Shown in pieces: positions 27,901 through 36,229 of a stretch of DNA of 64,000 nt. The translations under genes and the position numbers were made by a program. Numbering within the stretch: the stretch's first letter is position 1; every line of letters begins with the position of its first letter. The stretch lies in contig NZ_CP134050.1 of the NCBI RefSeq assembly GCF_031583145.1, forward strand, positions 2,307,501 to 2,371,500, in the 5' to 3' direction. The notes beneath the pieces are model-generated. The model saw only the letters and a program-made list of their open reading frames with translations. It was not told the DNA's origin and made no database searches. Source of the stretch: Brevibacillus brevis (GTDB lineage: Bacteria > Bacillota > Bacilli > Brevibacillales > Brevibacillaceae).

Positions 27901-28184
27901 AACGGCTGCAGGTGTTGTTCCTGCGGGGAGCGGAGCGGTTGGCCAAGCTCAGGCTCGAGGAGAATCGGCTGGAGGGAGCTATCCGCTGGTGCGAGGCGAT
28001 GCTCCGGGTGGACGACTGCTGGGAAGAAGCGTACCGGCTGTTGATGACCGCTTACTACCGGCTCAACAACCGGGCTCAAGCGATCCGCTGGTACGAAAAG
28101 TGTGTGGCCAAGCTGCACGAACAGCTGGGGGTAGCCCCGATGCCGGCCACGCAGGAGACCTATCAAAAAATCATGATGCCATGA
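24984..28184 (+). CDS. STAND-type transcriptional activator with C-terminal winged helix and BTAD domain
   Basis: 1066 aa. The N-terminus is a MalT-like nucleotide-binding domain: Walker A IGYGKT (about 45-50), Walker B LLVLDDYH (133-140), and a FSREESEAFY stretch typical of LuxR/MalT regulators. The centre (about 390-800) is helical with TPR-like repeats. Around 813-915 is an OmpR/SARP-like winged helix (LRIQTFGQFRVW) and 919-1066 the bacterial transcriptional activator domain. Such proteins change state on ATP and inducer binding and activate nearby genes. ATG 24984 has GAGGAG. No obvious target is adjacent; the next operon has its own TetR regulator. Confidence 0.85.
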   Translation: MKTPQVSITKITPPRPKPYVLRRPALAKKLRFLHHVPLCLVHAAIGYGKTMAVATHVDDAKLQVSWYFLTEEDGQLSVFLYGLVESLRQAYPDFGQTIAGRIESANGEELEPLGMAELFVREWLALQPHQDHLLVLDDYHHIVGDSRVDQFVRKLAGQLPHHLKLIVLSRSRPAWPELEMWRARGECLDIATDDLTFSREESEAFYQDEYDVSLTEEEWNRVEQVSRGWVLALRFFGEKMAGGATVSDSLRDVSRLLHLLEAEVWVRLSERLRTFLMKGAVLERFTLEDCRQVLGEEGAAFLKQAYESDLFLLVDSGGSYSFHPLFHRLLASKLTTESALYLQVNEAAAAWYWKKGDEEKAFEHLHFAEKWEELGEWLCQAGQQLLTDGKLDVLYRWITLLPDAIKEKKHWLWFYQAEVERYRCHYFKAFSSYQHFLERCEQAHDLIGQCCGLEGMARVHLDSVQGVRAETLLKQAIELLPPAEQGQEMAPRLYRLLAEIYTNRGDAKQAAEWYRRSQELEQMTEVELESRLLFRTGRLQSSIQLLENKSLAERTKHPKLTRSYRETSLLLSFVYALNGEWERGWQAAETAIELGRAAGSPFVEANGYVRLAHAALIGQQLPADEIRLLYEKGLRMMEELQSTRGKSETLLGLTLLHGREKALDLALHYGEWGKQETEAMRDDWLNSLVRMAIGVAYAAYGKEREAQEVFQDCAERLSRCGDSYGVVTCQLWLSFLAYRSKQWDLFVPAMTQALSLMQSGEYHFLLRRPTLLTPRDVQQLMPVLIEAERRHVYPDYVSQLLTDLGLQNVTFHPGYTLRIQTFGQFRVWLGERELSEKAWQRGTAKLLFQLLLTKRQHLLTREEIMTRLWADSDEESAVRDFKVALNALNKALEPDRAARAETFFIQRHGSSYGFNLASGYHIDAEEFERLVTLGMAEEEPTQAAILLEKGLGYYQGEYLPECRYDDWCVEERERLQVLFLRGAERLAKLRLEENRLEGAIRWCEAMLRVDDCWEEAYRLLMTAYYRLNNRAQAIRWYEKCVAKLHEQLGVAPMPATQETYQKIMMP

Positions 28185-28208
28185 GACCGCTGATCTGCGG
28201 TCTTTTTT
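28184..28208 (+). terminator. terminator after the BTAD regulator
   Basis: GACCGC (28185-28190) / GCGGTC (28197-28202) followed by six T. Confidence 0.85.
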
Positions 28209-28249
28209 CATGCACAAAAAAAGGCTCGCGCAAATAAGGAGAGAGCGTC

Positions 28250-28278
28250 TTGACAAAACTAGGAAGGAGCTTTAGACT
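28250..28278 (+). promoter_or_regulatory. sigma-A promoter of the TetR-HlyD-permease operon
   Basis: TTGACA (28250-28255), an exact 17-nt spacer and TAGACT (28273-28278). Confidence 0.85.
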
Positions 28279-28287
28279 ATCGTTTGT

Positions 28288-28301
28288 ACTGACCAGTCAG
28301 T
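28288..28301 (+). promoter_or_regulatory. TetR-type operator
   Basis: The perfect palindrome ACTGAC-CA-GTCAGT lies 9 bases after the -10 box, over the transcription start. It has the form of sites bound by TetR/AcrR regulators and sits directly before such a gene. Confidence 0.75.
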
Positions 28302-28329
28302 TCAAAAAACGGCGAGGAGGATGGGAGTG

Positions 28330-28914
28330 ATGTCAGCTTCAAAAAAGGATCAGATTGCGCAGGGAGCGTTGACCGCTTTTTCCCAATACGGATTCAGCGA
28401 AACTTCGATGGATACGATTGCGGAAGTGGCACAGGTGGCCAAGGGCACGCTTTACTATCATTTTTCCACGAAAGAAGAGCTGTTTTTGTACGTGATTGAA
28501 AAAGGCGTGAAGATGCTGATTTACCATGTGGACAGCGTCATGCAGAAGGACGAATTGTCCTTGGAGGACCGCATGATGAGTGTGTTGGATGAGCATCTTC
28601 GCTTCTTTTCCGAGAACCAGGAGCTCTGCTTCCTGCTGCTGAGCTTTTTCACCGGTGACGAACAGCGGGACCAGATGGTCGGCAAGCTGCTGACCGATTA
28701 CTTTACGACGATGGAAAACTACATGACCGATTTGCAGCAGCAGGGCTACATCCGCGCTGATGCCGAAATTCGAACGCTTGCTTCGGCCCTGTTCGGCATG
28801 ATCGGATTTACCGTGCTGCGCAAGCAATTCCGCAAAGAGCCGCTGCAAAGCGAGGCGGGAAGACAGACGCTTCGCCACATGCTGGCGGGTATTTTGCAAA
28901 AGGACTGCAAGTAA
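28330..28914 (+). CDS. TetR/AcrR-family repressor
   Basis: 194 aa. The N-terminal helix-turn-helix (about 8-52) has the family form ALTAFSQYGFSETSMDTIAE followed by GTLYYHFSTKEELF. The C-terminal ligand-binding part is all helical. ATG 28330 is preferred: the upstream ATG 28321 abuts the ribosome binding site AGGAGG. The operator at 28288-28301 suggests autorepression and control of the downstream HlyD and permease genes. Confidence 0.92.
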   Translation: MSASKKDQIAQGALTAFSQYGFSETSMDTIAEVAQVAKGTLYYHFSTKEELFLYVIEKGVKMLIYHVDSVMQKDELSLEDRMMSVLDEHLRFFSENQELCFLLLSFFTGDEQRDQMVGKLLTDYFTTMENYMTDLQQQGYIRADAEIRTLASALFGMIGFTVLRKQFRKEPLQSEAGRQTLRHMLAGILQKDCK

Positions 28915-28954
28915 TCGACAAACTTCACCACAACGGCAAAAGAGGGGAAACAGA

Positions 28955-30145
28955 ATGAAAAAACGTGCATGGATCGGGGTGGCCGGTTTTGTGGCCGGCA
29001 TTGCGGTACTGGGGACGGTGTTGTTCGGACCGGGAGTGGGGAATGTCTCCGGCCAACGCGCCGATAAGGTCACAGGCGTGATCGAAGGAACGGAAGTGGA
29101 TCTGTCGTTCAAGATGGGAGGCTCCATCGAACAGCTCTCACTCGCCGAAGGGGACGAGGTAAAGGCCGGGCAGGTCGTTGCCACACTGAACAGCGAGGAG
29201 CTGCTGGCCAAGAAAGAGCAAGCGGAGGCAGCCTATCATCTGGCGCAAGTGAAGCTGGAGCAGGCAAAGAAAGGGGTTTCCATCACGGACAGCTCCAGTG
29301 ATGCGCAGATCGATCAAGCCAAGGCTGTCGTCAATTCGGCGCAGGCTCAGCTGAACGCAAACAAAAACGGAGCGCGAGCGGAGGAGATTTCCCAGCTGAA
29401 AGCAAAGGTGCAGGCGACCGAGACAGCCAAGCAGATCGCATCAACCAACCTCGAACGGATGAAAAAACTGTTGGCTGAGGGGGCAGTTCCACAAGTGAAA
29501 GTGGAAGAAGCCCAAATGCAGTACGACCAGGCCTCCGCGGAAAACAAGGCAGCGGCGGAGCAGCTCAAAATGGCGCAGTCCGGAGCGAGACAGGAACAAG
29601 TGGACGCGGCCCAAGCACAGCTCGACCAGGCCAAGGCAGCCTACAATCAGGCGGTTGCGGCCAGGGGGCAGGTAGGCCTGAAAGAGCTGGACGTAAAATC
29701 CGCGGAAGCCGGCGTTCAGCAAGCCAAAGGGGCTCTGGCAGAAATCGAAGCGTACCTGAACAACACGAAACTGACTGCTCCAGTAGACGGGATCGTGAAG
29801 TCGATTGCCGTCCAAAAAGGCGAGCTGGTCTCCCAAGGCTTTACCGTACTGACAATCCAGTCCAAAGCGGATAACTTCGTGAAGTTTTACGTGAATGAGT
29901 ACGCCTTGTCGGCCGTCAAAACAGGGGATACGGTCAATCTGTACGTGCCGGCCTTGAAACGCGAAGTGGCAGCCAAAGTGGTGACCGTCGCTCCAGCAGC
30001 GGATTTTGCCGTGAAAAAAGCGACACAGGAATTGGGCGACCGCGACATCCGCTCCTTCCAGGTGAAAATGGTCGTATCGGATCCGGAATTGCGTCCGGGT
30101 CTGACAGTGGAGTGGAACGTCGAAGGGGCTGATAGCGGTGCATAA
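28955..30145 (+). CDS. HlyD-family efflux adaptor
   Basis: 396 aa. A single N-terminal membrane anchor (about 7-27) is followed by a lipoyl half (GGSIEQLSLAEGDEVKAGQVVA), a long coiled coil with Ala/Gln/Lys-rich repeats (about 95-255), the second lipoyl half (LTAPVDGIVKSIAVQKGELV) and a beta barrel. Such adaptors couple an inner-membrane transporter to export. The downstream permease starts inside its last codons, so the two are made together. Confidence 0.88.
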   Translation: MKKRAWIGVAGFVAGIAVLGTVLFGPGVGNVSGQRADKVTGVIEGTEVDLSFKMGGSIEQLSLAEGDEVKAGQVVATLNSEELLAKKEQAEAAYHLAQVKLEQAKKGVSITDSSSDAQIDQAKAVVNSAQAQLNANKNGARAEEISQLKAKVQATETAKQIASTNLERMKKLLAEGAVPQVKVEEAQMQYDQASAENKAAAEQLKMAQSGARQEQVDAAQAQLDQAKAAYNQAVAARGQVGLKELDVKSAEAGVQQAKGALAEIEAYLNNTKLTAPVDGIVKSIAVQKGELVSQGFTVLTIQSKADNFVKFYVNEYALSAVKTGDTVNLYVPALKREVAAKVVTVAPAADFAVKKATQELGDRDIRSFQVKMVVSDPELRPGLTVEWNVEGADSGA

Positions 30146-31313
30146 TTTCCCCCGCCTCTTCTGGACGGAATGGCAAAAACTTTTTACCAATAAAACAATT
30201 CGTTCGATCGTCTTTATCGTGCCGCTGATGTATTTGACCTTGTTCGGATTTTTGTACGGCGAGAAAAAAGTGATGCACATCCCTACAGTCATGGTGGACG
30301 CTGACCAGTCGGAGCTCAGCCGTGAGCTGTACCGAGCCTTCGAGGTCGATCAGACGTTTCGGATCAACACCATCGTAGGGACGGAGGACGAGGCGATGAA
30401 GCTGATCGACCAAGGTGAAGCGAACATCGCCTTGATCATCCCGCCGGACCTCGAAAAGAACGTCAAGGCTGGACGGGAGGCGGAAGTCCTCACCGTCATC
30501 GACGGCAGTAACATGATGATCTCCAATACGGCGGTACGGTCTGCGAGCACGGTCGTCAAGACGGTATCGGCAGGGGCGACGCTCAAGAAGCTGGAGGCTA
30601 ACGGAGACTGGGGCGAAGCGGGGAAAAATCTGTATACCGGCATTGACTACCGCTACCGCGTTTTGTACAATCCGACGTTCAGCTATATGTCGTTCATGGT
30701 ATTCGGCCTGGCGGGAACGGTTCTGCAGCAAGTCCTGTTCCTCGGGATCGCCATCTCGGTGACCCAGCAAAAAGAGGAGGGGACCTGGGGTCAGACGCTG
30801 GCGAACAACAGCTTCTGGGCAATTACCGCAAGCAAAATGCTGCCCTACTTTTTGGCGGGGACACTCAACATGTTCCTCGGGTTTACGCTTCTTTTAAAAG
30901 TGTTCGGAATCCCGTATTACGGCAGTACGGTCCACCTGATGCTCGTCGCCAGCGCTTTCAACCTGGCCGTTTTGGCCATCGGGTACGCAATCTCGTTCTT
31001 CTCCAAAGACCAGCTGCAGGCGACACAGACAGCGATGCTCATCGCCGTTCCGTCCTTTATGCTGTCGGGCTTCACATGGCCGTTCATGTCCATGCCGACT
31101 GTCGTTGCCGCCATCGGAAAATCTTTGCCGTTGACCTATTTTCTGCATGGGACGAGAGAGATTTTGAACAAAGGACACGGCCTTCCGGCAGTCAGCTCCG
31201 ATCTGCTCGTACTGTGCCTGATGACGGTGCTCGGCCTGTTTGCGGCCTATGTCTTTTACCTCCTGCAGACCAGGAAAAAGGCGGCAGCCACCAGTGAATC
31301 GGCGGCCGTTTAG
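30138..31313 (+). CDS. ABC-2 type export permease
   Basis: 391 aa. One N-terminal membrane helix (about 24-40), a large extracytoplasmic domain (about 45-180), and five to six C-terminal helices form the ABC-2/YhhJ layout. The C-terminal core has SVTQQKEEGTWGQTL and PSFMLSGFTWPFMSMP. The start is GTG 30138, overlapping the HlyD gene by eight bases. No ATP-binding subunit is encoded next to it, so the ATPase must come from elsewhere or the family works with an unlinked one. The substrate is unknown, perhaps a toxic compound given TetR control. Confidence 0.83.
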   Translation: MHNFPRLFWTEWQKLFTNKTIRSIVFIVPLMYLTLFGFLYGEKKVMHIPTVMVDADQSELSRELYRAFEVDQTFRINTIVGTEDEAMKLIDQGEANIALIIPPDLEKNVKAGREAEVLTVIDGSNMMISNTAVRSASTVVKTVSAGATLKKLEANGDWGEAGKNLYTGIDYRYRVLYNPTFSYMSFMVFGLAGTVLQQVLFLGIAISVTQQKEEGTWGQTLANNSFWAITASKMLPYFLAGTLNMFLGFTLLLKVFGIPYYGSTVHLMLVASAFNLAVLAIGYAISFFSKDQLQATQTAMLIAVPSFMLSGFTWPFMSMPTVVAAIGKSLPLTYFLHGTREILNKGHGLPAVSSDLLVLCLMTVLGLFAAYVFYLLQTRKKAAATSESAAV

Positions 31314-31338
31314 GGAGAGATTGGGAGAAAAGAAACGC

Positions 31339-31368
31339 TTGTGCAATAAAGAATCTTTCCTTTATACT
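31339..31368 (+). promoter_or_regulatory. sigma-A-like promoter of the DUF3907 gene
   Basis: TTGTGC (31339-31344), 18-nt spacer, TATACT (31363-31368). Confidence 0.6.
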
Positions 31369-31408
31369 TTACTTTAAAAAGGCAGATTCTAGGCGCAAGG
31401 GGGACATT

Positions 31409-31921
31409 ATGTCAGCGACTCATCTGAAACAATTGTGCGAAGAGACGTATACCAAGTTGAAAAGGGTAAGCATGGAAGTGGAACGCTACTTGAACCAGGT
31501 GACCTTGTCCGGTCTCGTTGCTCAGTCCGGTGATCCGGAAGAGTATGAATCTTACTATCGGAGCTACCTTTCTGACCTGCGCCATTTACTTGTCTACTGC
31601 GAAAATGCGTACGAACGGCTGGGAGTTTCCCTTCGCCGAGCACGATTTAACGAGGAGTTTGCCGAAGAAGTGTTGTATCAGGTTTACCATACCTGTATCA
31701 ACAACTTTTACTACCCCAAGGGCGAGGTTTATGACGAAGACGGCCGCTATGCCTATACCGGCCAGAATGCGATTGTTTTCCGCAAGCAGGTCACTCCTGA
31801 ACTGCAGCAGCTGACGCTTACCTTGTCAAAGGTCTTTGAACAAATGCGTGACGACCTGCAATATTACGAAACGGATTATATTACGAAAAAACGAATGCAA
31901 ACCGAACAAGCACAGGCGTAA
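31409..31921 (+). CDS. DUF3907 family protein (YpuI-like)
   Basis: 170 aa soluble, mostly helical protein. The stretch from NNFYYPKGEVYDEDGR through YAYTGQNAIVF resembles the conserved part of DUF3907/YpuI proteins of Bacillales. RBS AAGGGGG precedes ATG 31409. Its function is unknown. It is monocistronic with its own promoter and terminator. The family call is from memory of the motif and moderate in certainty. Confidence 0.62.
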   Translation: MSATHLKQLCEETYTKLKRVSMEVERYLNQVTLSGLVAQSGDPEEYESYYRSYLSDLRHLLVYCENAYERLGVSLRRARFNEEFAEEVLYQVYHTCINNFYYPKGEVYDEDGRYAYTGQNAIVFRKQVTPELQQLTLTLSKVFEQMRDDLQYYETDYITKKRMQTEQAQA

Positions 31922-31942
31922 CTGCCCGTGCTTGTTTTTTCT
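31905..31942 (+). terminator. terminator overlapping the end of the DUF3907 gene
   Basis: AACAAGCAC and GTGCTTGTT arms with an internal CAGG/CCCG extension, followed by TTTTTTC. The stop codon lies in the loop. Confidence 0.8.
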
Positions 31943-31985
31943 TTATCCGGTTGGACCCAAGCCAAGAGGCTTCGTGGAAAGCTTT

Positions 31986-33383
31986 TTATTGGAAGCCGAG
32001 GCGCAGTCGGAGGAAAAATTTGTTCAAGAGTCCGCCGATCGTTCGGGGCGGCTCCGGGGTCTTCGCCGTCTCGGCCTGAAGCTGTTTCAGCGTCTGGTTT
32101 ACGTCGATCATCCCGTGGCCATACAGCTTGTCGGGGCCAGGGGGACCGAGATCAAGCGCAGAGTTGCGGATGACATCCATCACGTCGCTGTTTTTCATCC
32201 CGAGATGCACCGACCGGACCAGGGCCGCCAGCGCGGTTACGTGCGGACAAGCCATGGAAGTCCCCGAGAGGGAAGCGTAGTCGCTGTAAATGTACGTGCT
32301 GGGAATGTCGACGCCCGGTGCGGCGACATCCACATAGTCGCCGTAGTTGGAAAAGTCGGCGCGCTCCTTGAGGTGGTCAACAGCGGCGACGGAAAGTACT
32401 TCATCGTAGGCAGCCGGATAGCTCGGCTGGTCCGACGCGTCGTTTCCAGAGGCGGCCACCAGAACAACGTTGTGATCAAAAGCGTATCGGCAGGCCTCCT
32501 TGAGGGCAGCCGACGAAGTGTAGTTGCCGACACTCAGGTTGATGACATCGGCTCCGTGATCCGTCGCCCAGTAAATTCCTTGAGCGATGTCGACGGCCGA
32601 TCCCGATCCATCCGCTCCAATCGCCTTGACAGGCATGAGCTTGCTTTTCCAGGTCATGCCGGCGATGCCGTCCTTGTTGTTCGTTTTGGCTGCGATGATT
32701 CCGGAGACGTGAGTGCCGTGTCCGTTGTCATCCATCGGATGGTTGTTGTCCTTCAGCACATTGTAGCCTTCCACGAGCTTTCCTTTGAATTCCGGATGAT
32801 TCATGTCGACGCCGGTGTCTACCACTGCGACGATGACATCGCTGCTGCCTTCACTTATATTCCAGCTTTGCTCCATGCCGATCAGCGGAAGGTTCCACTG
32901 GTATTCGCTGTAATACGGATCGTTTGGTTTCCGGTTGGGCAGCAGCAAAAAATTCGGCTCGGCATAGACCGAATCGGGATGCTCCGCCACCTTTTTTATC
33001 ATTTCTTGCGTCGTCATGCTGCGCGACTTGATGATGAGGAACTTGTCAAAATCCCGCTTGACCTTGGCATCGAGTGAGGATACCAGCTTGTCGATCGTCT
33101 TTTGGTCAGGTCTGGGGTGGAAGCGGACCACGACCTCGTGTTCGACATAATGGCTCCGATCCCGTGGATTGTGATGGAGCGTCTGCACGTGGCTGCTGTT
33201 TTCCAGGCCGCGGCGTATGTCTTTTACTTGCTCAATGTAGTTGATGCGGGGAATTTTCGATGCTACGGAGGTGACCCTGGGATGAGGCTCACGCATCTCT
33301 TGCTGGGCATGTTGGCGGATGCCATACGGAATGGCGACCAGCCCGACTAAAACTACCGCAATGACAATCGGGGCCACTCGCAA
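31986..33383 (-). CDS. S8 family serine protease (subtilase), membrane-anchored or secreted
   Basis: 465 aa from a TTG start with GAGGGAG eight bases upstream; a GTG nine bases earlier lacks spacing. An N-terminal hydrophobic segment (about 3-20) is a signal or anchor. An inhibitor-like I9 propeptide (about 80-148) precedes the catalytic domain. The triad is Asp189 (VAVVDTGVD), His222 (NGHGTHVSG) and Ser376 (LSGTSMACPH), with oxyanion Asn314 (AASGND). It looks active. Substrate unknown. It is followed by the convergent DUF3907 gene. Confidence 0.92.
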   Translation of the reverse strand: MRVAPIVIAVVLVGLVAIPYGIRQHAQQEMREPHPRVTSVASKIPRINYIEQVKDIRRGLENSSHVQTLHHNPRDRSHYVEHEVVVRFHPRPDQKTIDKLVSSLDAKVKRDFDKFLIIKSRSMTTQEMIKKVAEHPDSVYAEPNFLLLPNRKPNDPYYSEYQWNLPLIGMEQSWNISEGSSDVIVAVVDTGVDMNHPEFKGKLVEGYNVLKDNNHPMDDNGHGTHVSGIIAAKTNNKDGIAGMTWKSKLMPVKAIGADGSGSAVDIAQGIYWATDHGADVINLSVGNYTSSAALKEACRYAFDHNVVLVAASGNDASDQPSYPAAYDEVLSVAAVDHLKERADFSNYGDYVDVAAPGVDIPSTYIYSDYASLSGTSMACPHVTALAALVRSVHLGMKNSDVMDVIRNSALDLGPPGPDKLYGHGMIDVNQTLKQLQAETAKTPEPPRTIGGLLNKFFLRLRLGFQ

Positions 33384-33452
33384 AAAAATCACTCCCTCAT
33401 GTGCTTATGGATATAGCCTGCACATCGAGAGAGTGATTATGAAGGGAAAAGC

Positions 33453-34091
33453 TTACATTCGATCGTTCAGCGGCCGGGCGGGAACGGAAGCGGGACGCAA
33501 GGAGCGGCGGGGTAGTTTCCAGCCGCGATAGACGGAAACCATGCGGCAGACGATGATGGCGCTGAACAGCGTGTACAGTTCGGGGATGGAGGTCGCCCAT
33601 TTCATTCCGACAGCCACACCTGCGACCATCGCCCAGACTGCGTAAATTTCTTCTTTGAAAACGAGCGGCTTGCGGCCAGCGAGCACGTCGCGGATAATTC
33701 CGCCGCCGATCCCGGTCAACACGGCAGCGACGATCGTCGCGCTGAGCGGATAGTGCATCTGCGTCGCGTACATGGCGCCCTGAATCGCGAAAGCGGAGAG
33801 GCCTACCGCGTCAAAAAACAGTCCCCAGCGGTTCCAATAGTGGATGTATTTATGCGGGAGAACGAAGACAATCAGCATAGAGACGAGTGCAATGGTGAAT
33901 AAGGTGCCTTGATTCCAAAAAGCGGTGAGCGGAATCCCGAGCAAAATGTTGCGCAAGATCCCGCCGCCAAAAGCGGTTGCCATGCCAAGCACGATGACGC
34001 CGAGGAGATCGTACTCCTCCTCCATGGCGATGACGGCGCCGCTGATGACAAACGCCACCGTTCCGATGATGTTGAACCATTCCCAAGACAT
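33453..34091 (-). CDS. TRIC-type cation channel family protein (UPF0126, YvgT-like)
   Basis: 212 aa integral membrane protein with about seven helices. It has the two internally repeated glycine-rich units of the family, FGGGILRNILLG and GIGGGIIRDVLAG. Bacterial TRIC proteins form homotrimeric K+/Na+ channels. The ribosome binding site AAGGAAGG is rather far (about 14 nt) from ATG 34091. Same strand as the HAD phosphatase upstream. Confidence 0.88.
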   Translation of the reverse strand: MSWEWFNIIGTVAFVISGAVIAMEEEYDLLGVIVLGMATAFGGGILRNILLGIPLTAFWNQGTLFTIALVSMLIVFVLPHKYIHYWNRWGLFFDAVGLSAFAIQGAMYATQMHYPLSATIVAAVLTGIGGGIIRDVLAGRKPLVFKEEIYAVWAMVAGVAVGMKWATSIPELYTLFSAIIVCRMVSVYRGWKLPRRSLRPASVPARPLNDRM

Positions 34092-34113
34092 TCGAAAATC
34101 TACATCCTTCCTT

Positions 34114-34887
34114 CTAGATCAAACCGAGCTGGGCCAAACCAAAATGAATGCCGTCCTCATCGACGTGACGGGTGATCCGGTTGGCGAGGGGCTTCAATTC
34201 TTCATGCGCATTTCCCATCGCGACTCCCATTCCTACATAGGAGAGCATTTCCTTGTCGTTCAGCCCGTCGCCAAACGCAACCGCCTCGTCAGGACTGTAT
34301 CCGAAATGGGAAAGCAGCGCCTCGATCCCTCGTGCTTTGGAGCCCTGCGGAGGCAAGACGTCCAGCGTGTATTTGTGCCAGCGGACGTAGGATACTTCGC
34401 GAAAACCTCCCACATAAGGCGCTTCTTCCTGTGTATTGCAATAGAGGAAGGCTTGGTAGATCGGGGCTTCCTCCCAGTAGCGGTCGCGTTTTTGCGGAGC
34501 AGGCAAGCGGAGCGAATCGAACGATTCTATGACGTGAGGGTGATCGCTGACGTTTGCAAAGCAGCCTTCCGCACTTAGGAAAACCATCGGGTGATGGTTG
34601 CGATTCGCCATGGCTTCCAGCTTTTCGAGCGTCTGGATCTCAAACGGTGTGTGATGGACGACTCGGCCTTGGCTTACGACGTACGAGCCGTTGAAGCTGA
34701 CGAATGTATCGATCTGAAGCTCTTTGGCAATCGGCATCAGATGATACGGGGAACGGCCGGTCGCTATGGCAATTTGCACGCCGTTTTTCCGCAAGCGCCG
34801 TACGGCTTCGATGGTCGCTGATGGAATGACGTGCCGGGTGTTGAGCAAGGTGCCGTCGATGTCAAAAAAGACGATTTTGTACGCCAT
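34114..34887 (-). CDS. Cof-type HAD-IIB phosphatase
   Basis: 257 aa cytoplasmic sugar-phosphate phosphatase-like protein. Motif I is FFDIDGTL (Asp9, Asp11), motif II ATGRSP, motif III the lysine in QGSKARGIEALL, and motif IV AFGDGLNDKEML. The IIB cap domain lies between motifs II and III. ATG 34887 with GAGAGGAA is preferred. The substrate is not predictable. It lies 22 nt before the TRIC gene and probably forms a unit with it. Confidence 0.9.
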   Translation of the reverse strand: MAYKIVFFDIDGTLLNTRHVIPSATIEAVRRLRKNGVQIAIATGRSPYHLMPIAKELQIDTFVSFNGSYVVSQGRVVHHTPFEIQTLEKLEAMANRNHHPMVFLSAEGCFANVSDHPHVIESFDSLRLPAPQKRDRYWEEAPIYQAFLYCNTQEEAPYVGGFREVSYVRWHKYTLDVLPPQGSKARGIEALLSHFGYSPDEAVAFGDGLNDKEMLSYVGMGVAMGNAHEELKPLANRITRHVDEDGIHFGLAQLGLI

Positions 34888-34957
34888 TTCTCTTTCCTCT
34901 CCACTCTTCTCTCTTTGGTACAAGCTAGGGGACCCTAAGCGAGTCGGTCTTCACAAC

Positions 34958-34992
34958 AAAAAAGGAATGCCCGGAAAAGACATTCCTTTTCA
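34958..34992 (-). terminator. terminator after the UgpC/MsmX gene
   Basis: AAAAGGAATG (34960-34969) and CATTCCTTTT (34981-34990). On the minus strand the stem runs into TTTTTTG. Confidence 0.85.
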
Positions 34993-35000
34993 CTTTGCTA

Positions 35001-36116
35001 CTAGAATACAGCCAGCTGTGTCTCGCTGTCAAATACGTGGCACTTGGCCAGATCCATCCCCAATTTCACTGTCATACGGGGCTTCAAGCCTTCCCGGGCG
35101 TCTACGCGAGCCACCATTTGCGTGCTGCCAATATTATGAAAGTACACGTACAGCTCGGATCCCATGTTCTCCACGACGTCAATTTCCGCATCGAGGTAGC
35201 TTTCAAACGGATTGGCTTCCAGAAATTGCGCGTCGCTGTACAAATCTTCGGGGCGGATGCCGAAGATGACGGATTTGCCCGCGTAACCCCGCTCGCGCAG
35301 CTGCTTCGCCTTGTCCTCGGGGAAGGTCACCTGGATATGCTCGGCGGAAAAGACGAGCTTGCCCTCCTGTTCGCTGATCGTTCCGTTTACGAAGTTCATC
35401 GCCGGGGACCCGATAAAGCTGGCGACGAAAAGGTTCACGGGATGGTTGTAGATTTCGGTCGGGGTAGCGACCTGCTGGATCAGTCCGTCCTTCATCACCA
35501 CGATGCGGTCGCCCATCGTCATCGCTTCCGTCTGATCGTGGGTCACATAGATGATGGTCGTGTTCAGCCGCTGATGCAGCTTCAGAATTTCCGTGCGCAT
35601 CTGGACGCGCAGCTTGGCGTCTAGGTTGGACAACGGTTCGTCCATGAGAAACACTTGCGGCTCCCGCACGATGGCGCGGCCAAGGGCGACGCGTTGCCGC
35701 TGACCGCCGGACAACGCTTTCGGCTTGCGATCAAGCAAATGGGAAATGTCCAGAATGCGAGCGGCATCCTGAATGCGCTTTTCGATCTCCTGTTTGGAAA
35801 ATTTGCGCAATTTCAGGCCGAATGCCATGTTTTCGTAGACGTTCATGTGCGGGTATAGGGCATAGCTCTGAAAAACCATGGCGATGTCCCGATCCTTGGG
35901 AGCGACATCGTTGACCAGCCTGTCACCGATGTACATCTCGCCTTCCGATATTTCCTCCAGTCCGGCGATCATGCGCAGCGTGGTCGATTTTCCGCAGCCG
36001 GATGGCCCGACCAGCACCAAAAATTCCCGATCCTTGATTTCGAGATGAAAGTCGTTCACTGCCGTAACGTTGTTTCCGTATCGTTTGTAAATGTGGTTCA
36101 AGGTTACTTTCGCCAT
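35001..36116 (-). CDS. ABC transporter ATP-binding protein, UgpC/MsmX (sugar) type
   Basis: 371 aa ATPase of the carbohydrate uptake family CUT1. Walker A is GPSGCGKST (37-45), Q-loop [10 protein letters not shown], signature LSGGQRQR (135-142), Walker B VFLMDEP (156-162), H-loop [10 protein letters not shown], and a C-terminal regulatory OB domain (about 240-371, FGIRPEDL). No permease or binding protein is nearby, which fits the shared multi-purpose ATPase role of MsmX in Bacillus. ATG 36116 is preferred. The gene upstream is a PucR-type regulator on the same strand. Confidence 0.9.
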   Translation of the reverse strand: MAKVTLNHIYKRYGNNVTAVNDFHLEIKDREFLVLVGPSGCGKSTTLRMIAGLEEISEGEMYIGDRLVNDVAPKDRDIAMVFQSYALYPHMNVYENMAFGLKLRKFSKQEIEKRIQDAARILDISHLLDRKPKALSGGQRQRVALGRAIVREPQVFLMDEPLSNLDAKLRVQMRTEILKLHQRLNTTIIYVTHDQTEAMTMGDRIVVMKDGLIQQVATPTEIYNHPVNLFVASFIGSPAMNFVNGTISEQEGKLVFSAEHIQVTFPEDKAKQLRERGYAGKSVIFGIRPEDLYSDAQFLEANPFESYLDAEIDVVENMGSELYVYFHNIGSTQMVARVDAREGLKPRMTVKLGMDLAKCHVFDSETQLAVF

Positions 36117-36229
36117 CTCTTTTGGCACCTCCCAGTCATCGTCATAGGAGCGGTCGCTATGCTGTCTCTGACCAGAATGTACCAAACCTGCCAAAAAGGC
36201 TCTACGGTCAAATTGCACGAATTGTTTGG

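Noticed and set aside
31836-33077. Plus-strand frame of about 410 codons opposite the subtilase
   Set aside because: Antisense to a protease with an intact catalytic triad and without recognisable domains of its own.
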